NCBI GenBank assembly: GCA_030613165.1
Contig: JAUWMN010000067.1
Location: 1-7,571, forward strand
DNA: 7,571 nucleotides
Source of the DNA: Desulfobacterales bacterium
Lineage (GTDB): Bacteria; Desulfobacterota; Desulfobacteria; Desulfobacterales; C00003106
Reading direction: 5' to 3'
Position numbers and translations under genes: made by a program. How positions within the stretch are numbered: the first letter of the stretch is position 1; each line of letters starts with the position of its first letter. Of this stretch, positions 5,477 through 7,571 are shown one piece after another. The notes beneath the pieces were generated by a model, which was not told the DNA's origin, did not search any database, and worked only from the letters and a program-made list of their open reading frames with translations.

Positions 5477-6807
5477 GCCGAAAAAAGGAGGATATCCCTG
5501 ATTCGCTTAAGTATCACATTATCTGGATTAATCAGCAGATCAACAGCCCTATCAATACGCTTTGCGTCTTTTTCGTCAATACAAAAAGAAGTTGGAATCG
5601 TGTTGAGCGCTTCTTTAAGCCATTTTGCATTCGTTCCAATATCATCCTCGATTCTTGGGTCGATATCTTGAAAGGTTACATGCCAGAACGTTAAATTGTC
5701 AAACGTATAGGCTTGATTGTCTCCCAAGTTAAAGGTGTGCGATTTGAACTGGTCGAGCAAAATCTCTCGATTCGCATTAAGCAAGGCGTCAAATGTATCC
5801 ATAAAATTTAAGTCCACCACGTAACTGAATAATGATCGAGGGTCACAGTTGTTTCTATCGATTCCTCGTGTTTCTTTGTAAGCATCTATGAGGATTACGA
5901 TGTAGTGCTTGTATCTATCTTCTCTCGTGGCAAGAAGGATTCTCTTAATGCTTTTTAGCCCTAAGTTGTCAGCATTTCCTCCGTCGAAAAGATGCAGATA
6001 ACGGTCATTTTTTGCTTGAGGATTCCGATAGTCCTTCAAGGTCATGTAATTAAACGCGCCTGGAAAGGCAGCGGATGCCATCACTGCCCGTGCCACTGAG
6101 TAATTGTTGATGTCGGAATTCAATTTATCACTGAAGTCCTCTTTAGTGAACGTGAATAACTCGCCGAAATGTTTCTCCTGACCAATATGTTCCGTGCCAT
6201 CCGTGGCGTTTATGATAAGGTAGGGTCTTTCGGGATTTAAATCTCGGAACGTCAATTCTGATCCTGTGAACCTGACATCGAACAGGTTGTCTTCAAAAGT
6301 TTGCGCCATTATGTCCGAGCGGTCATATGCGGTGATCCAGTAACGGAGAATGTTGTATGGCCAGAACCAATTGCCAACCCATTTGTTCTGATAGTCAACT
6401 GACATAAGCTTTTTTACGATATCTTCGTTCCAATACCGGTTTGACCTTACCTTCTCTTCCTTTGAATCTTTGCTTATGCAATAGTACGCCGCAGGCAAAG
6501 AGCCGCCCGACACGGAGGAAATGACATCAACTTCTTTGAGTATGTCGATATCATTGAAGACATTCTGGAGCTTGAGCATGGCTGAGGCCGAGAAATATGC
6601 CGCCCGACTTCCTCCCCCGGAAAAGGCCAGCGCCATCAGGACATCAGGATTCCCCCTCTTGTCTTTAATATCAAATGAAGCACGAGAGACCGCTTCAGAA
6701 ACTTGATGCATAGGTTGAGCCACAGGCTTGTTGGTATATGCATTCCAGCAACACCCCGATAAGAAAGATACCCACACGACCAATATCAACTGTATTAAAA
6801 TTCTCAT
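5470..6807 (-). CDS. Patatin-like phospholipase, lipoprotein
   Basis: The protein has 445 residues, is predicted to be lipid-anchored, and likely hydrolyses acyl esters of phospholipids at the cell envelope. From the chosen start, the signal peptide ends in the lipobox LSGC with Cys19. The patatin domain follows: FSGGGSRAAYFS with the oxyanion glycines at 64-66, SSVSGGS with nucleophile Ser100, SAAFPGAF from 245, and the dyad Asp275 in LFDGGNADN. The nucleophile motif is SxSGG rather than strict GxSxG, which I believe is common in bacterial members. I chose the ATG at 6807 because it gives a standard short lipoprotein signal and has AGGAA seven bases upstream. An ATG at 6846 also has a good site (GGAAGG) and would add 13 residues before the signal. 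The C-terminal 150 residues have no recognised motif. The gene lies 36-75 bases after the unknown gene upstream and is probably co-transcribed with it. Confidence 0.88.
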   Translation of the reverse strand: MRILIQLILVVWVSFLSGCCWNAYTNKPVAQPMHQVSEAVSRASFDIKDKRGNPDVLMALAFSGGGSRAAYFSASAMLKLQNVFNDIDILKEVDVISSVSGGSLPAAYYCISKDSKEEKVRSNRYWNEDIVKKLMSVDYQNKWVGNWFWPYNILRYWITAYDRSDIMAQTFEDNLFDVRFTGSELTFRDLNPERPYLIINATDGTEHIGQEKHFGELFTFTKEDFSDKLNSDINNYSVARAVMASAAFPGAFNYMTLKDYRNPQAKNDRYLHLFDGGNADNLGLKSIKRILLATREDRYKHYIVILIDAYKETRGIDRNNCDPRSLFSYVVDLNFMDTFDALLNANREILLDQFKSHTFNLGDNQAYTFDNLTFWHVTFQDIDPRIEDDIGTNAKWLKEALNTIPTSFCIDEKDAKRIDRAVDLLINPDNVILKRIRDILLFSAG

Positions 6808-6882
6808 CTGTCTATTCCTATCCTTTAGTTTCCAACATATGTACATAAGCTACCTTCCTTTCTCCAATCGGAGTTTCCCCGA

Positions 6883-7571
6883 TCAATTGGAACACTCAGG
6901 TGGTACATAATCATATGTGTAGGAAGGAAAGTTTATGTTGACCGGTGTTGGAGTCAGATCAGCAGGCACGCTTCGCTGGTCTTCGAGATGTAAACATTCT
7001 TGAGAGTTGTTAAATATCATACAATGATAATTGAAAAAATAATGGTGTTGCTTCACGCCACGGTAAATACCTTCCGGTGGTGGAAGAAGGGATGTTAATT
7101 GATAATTGCCTTGAGAATCCTGCTGATTTTGTACTCCGTTAAAGAATCGATAAAAACTTCCATCACTACAATGAAAACGGCCTGAATCAACCACTACGTA
7201 ATTTCCAGATGCTTGATCGGTTAGAAGAATAAGCCTGGAGTGCGTAGCAGGTTCAATATTTTCGATAATAGCGACAGGTTTTAGTGTGCCATAAAAATCA
7301 TAATCAAGAGGCAAATTACCCCGAGAATAATTGTTCAGCTGATCCGGATTCTCTCCGGTAAAAGCTATAATAAAATCATAAGGCCAAGCCGCGGAGTTTG
7401 GCGCCAATACCCACTGATCAAGTGTACTATCATAGACAGATTTCTCATCAGATGAATTCCAGAAGGTAAAATGTAGTGGCTCGTTAAGATCTATCGTTCC
7501 AGCGGCAATTGAGAAGTCTTCCCCATTGCCTATTGTTCCCTCAAAAGTAATCTGCAAAGAGAGGTCAGTAA
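6883..7571 (-). CDS. Unrecognised, probably secreted protein, N-terminus outside the window
   Basis: The frame stays open to the right edge of the window. The first possible in-frame start codon inside is a TTG at 7557, and the codons before it (for Thr, Asp, Leu, Ser) contain no stop, so the true start is most likely beyond the edge. About 229 residues are visible. They begin LQITFEGTIGNGEDF, which resembles the start of the mature part of secreted beta-rich proteins. The sequence is rich in Asn, Gln and aromatic residues, with four cysteines, no transmembrane segment and the tail PPECSN. I do not recognise a family. A signal peptide, if present, would be outside the window. The gene reads in the same direction as the patatin-like gene and ends 75 bases before its chosen start, suggesting a shared transcript. 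Confidence 0.65.
   Translation of the reverse strand, partial: TDLSLQITFEGTIGNGEDFSIAAGTIDLNEPLHFTFWNSSDEKSVYDSTLDQWVLAPNSAAWPYDFIIAFTGENPDQLNNYSRGNLPLDYDFYGTLKPVAIIENIEPATHSRLILLTDQASGNYVVVDSGRFHCSDGSFYRFFNGVQNQQDSQGNYQLTSLLPPPEGIYRGVKQHHYFFNYHCMIFNNSQECLHLEDQRSVPADLTPTPVNINFPSYTYDYVPPECSN

Noticed and set aside
6864..6892. Imperfect hairpin between the unknown gene and the patatin-like gene (CCAATCGG with CCGATCAATTGG)
   Set aside because: The pairing needs a four-base bulge, overlaps the stop codon of the unknown gene, and has no T-run. It is not convincing as a terminator.

Overview
The window looks like chromosome of a mesophilic Gram-negative bacterium, most likely in or near Desulfobacterota (the former Deltaproteobacteria). 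This is inference. It rests on the order of a DAHP synthase with an N-terminal ferredoxin-like domain, a chorismate mutase-prephenate dehydratase, a short monofunctional TyrA and a YacP-like NYN protein with a basic tail, and on two lipobox proteins. GC is moderate, and Shine-Dalgarno sites are clear at most genes. No phage, CRISPR, tRNA or rRNA gene is evident.

Left part (1-1056, plus strand). The first 285 bases hold no gene I can support. They do hold an unusual repeat: 7-base units of the form ATGAYAR facing away from each other on both sides of a GC hairpin (190-276), ending 9 bases before a metallo-beta-lactamase-fold hydrolase gene (286-1056).

Centre (1057-4772, plus strand). This is a compact aromatic amino acid operon. 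A leader with a -35-like box, several hairpins with competing pairings, and an intrinsic terminator (1203-1236) precedes aroF, pheA, tyrA and a NYN-domain ribonuclease-like gene. The genes overlap by 8 bases or are separated by a single base, so translational coupling is likely. AroF makes DAHP, the entry to the shikimate pathway. PheA turns chorismate into prephenate and then phenylpyruvate. TyrA oxidises prephenate towards tyrosine. Three levels of control are plausible: the AroF N-terminal domain, the PheA ACT domain, and transcription attenuation in the leader.

Right part (4774-7571, minus strand). Three genes read leftwards: an unrecognised, probably secreted protein cut by the window edge, a patatin-like phospholipase lipoprotein, and a small lipoprotein. 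Between the last two lies a 187-base foldback element (5227-5413) with terminal inverted repeats and a CATA direct repeat on each side. It looks like a MITE-type insertion placed directly against the ribosome binding site of the small lipoprotein gene. The small lipoprotein gene and the NYN gene converge with only one base between their stop codons.

The best candidates for something undescribed are the foldback element, the aroF leader and the heptad/hairpin repeat. The protein genes themselves mostly belong to known families.
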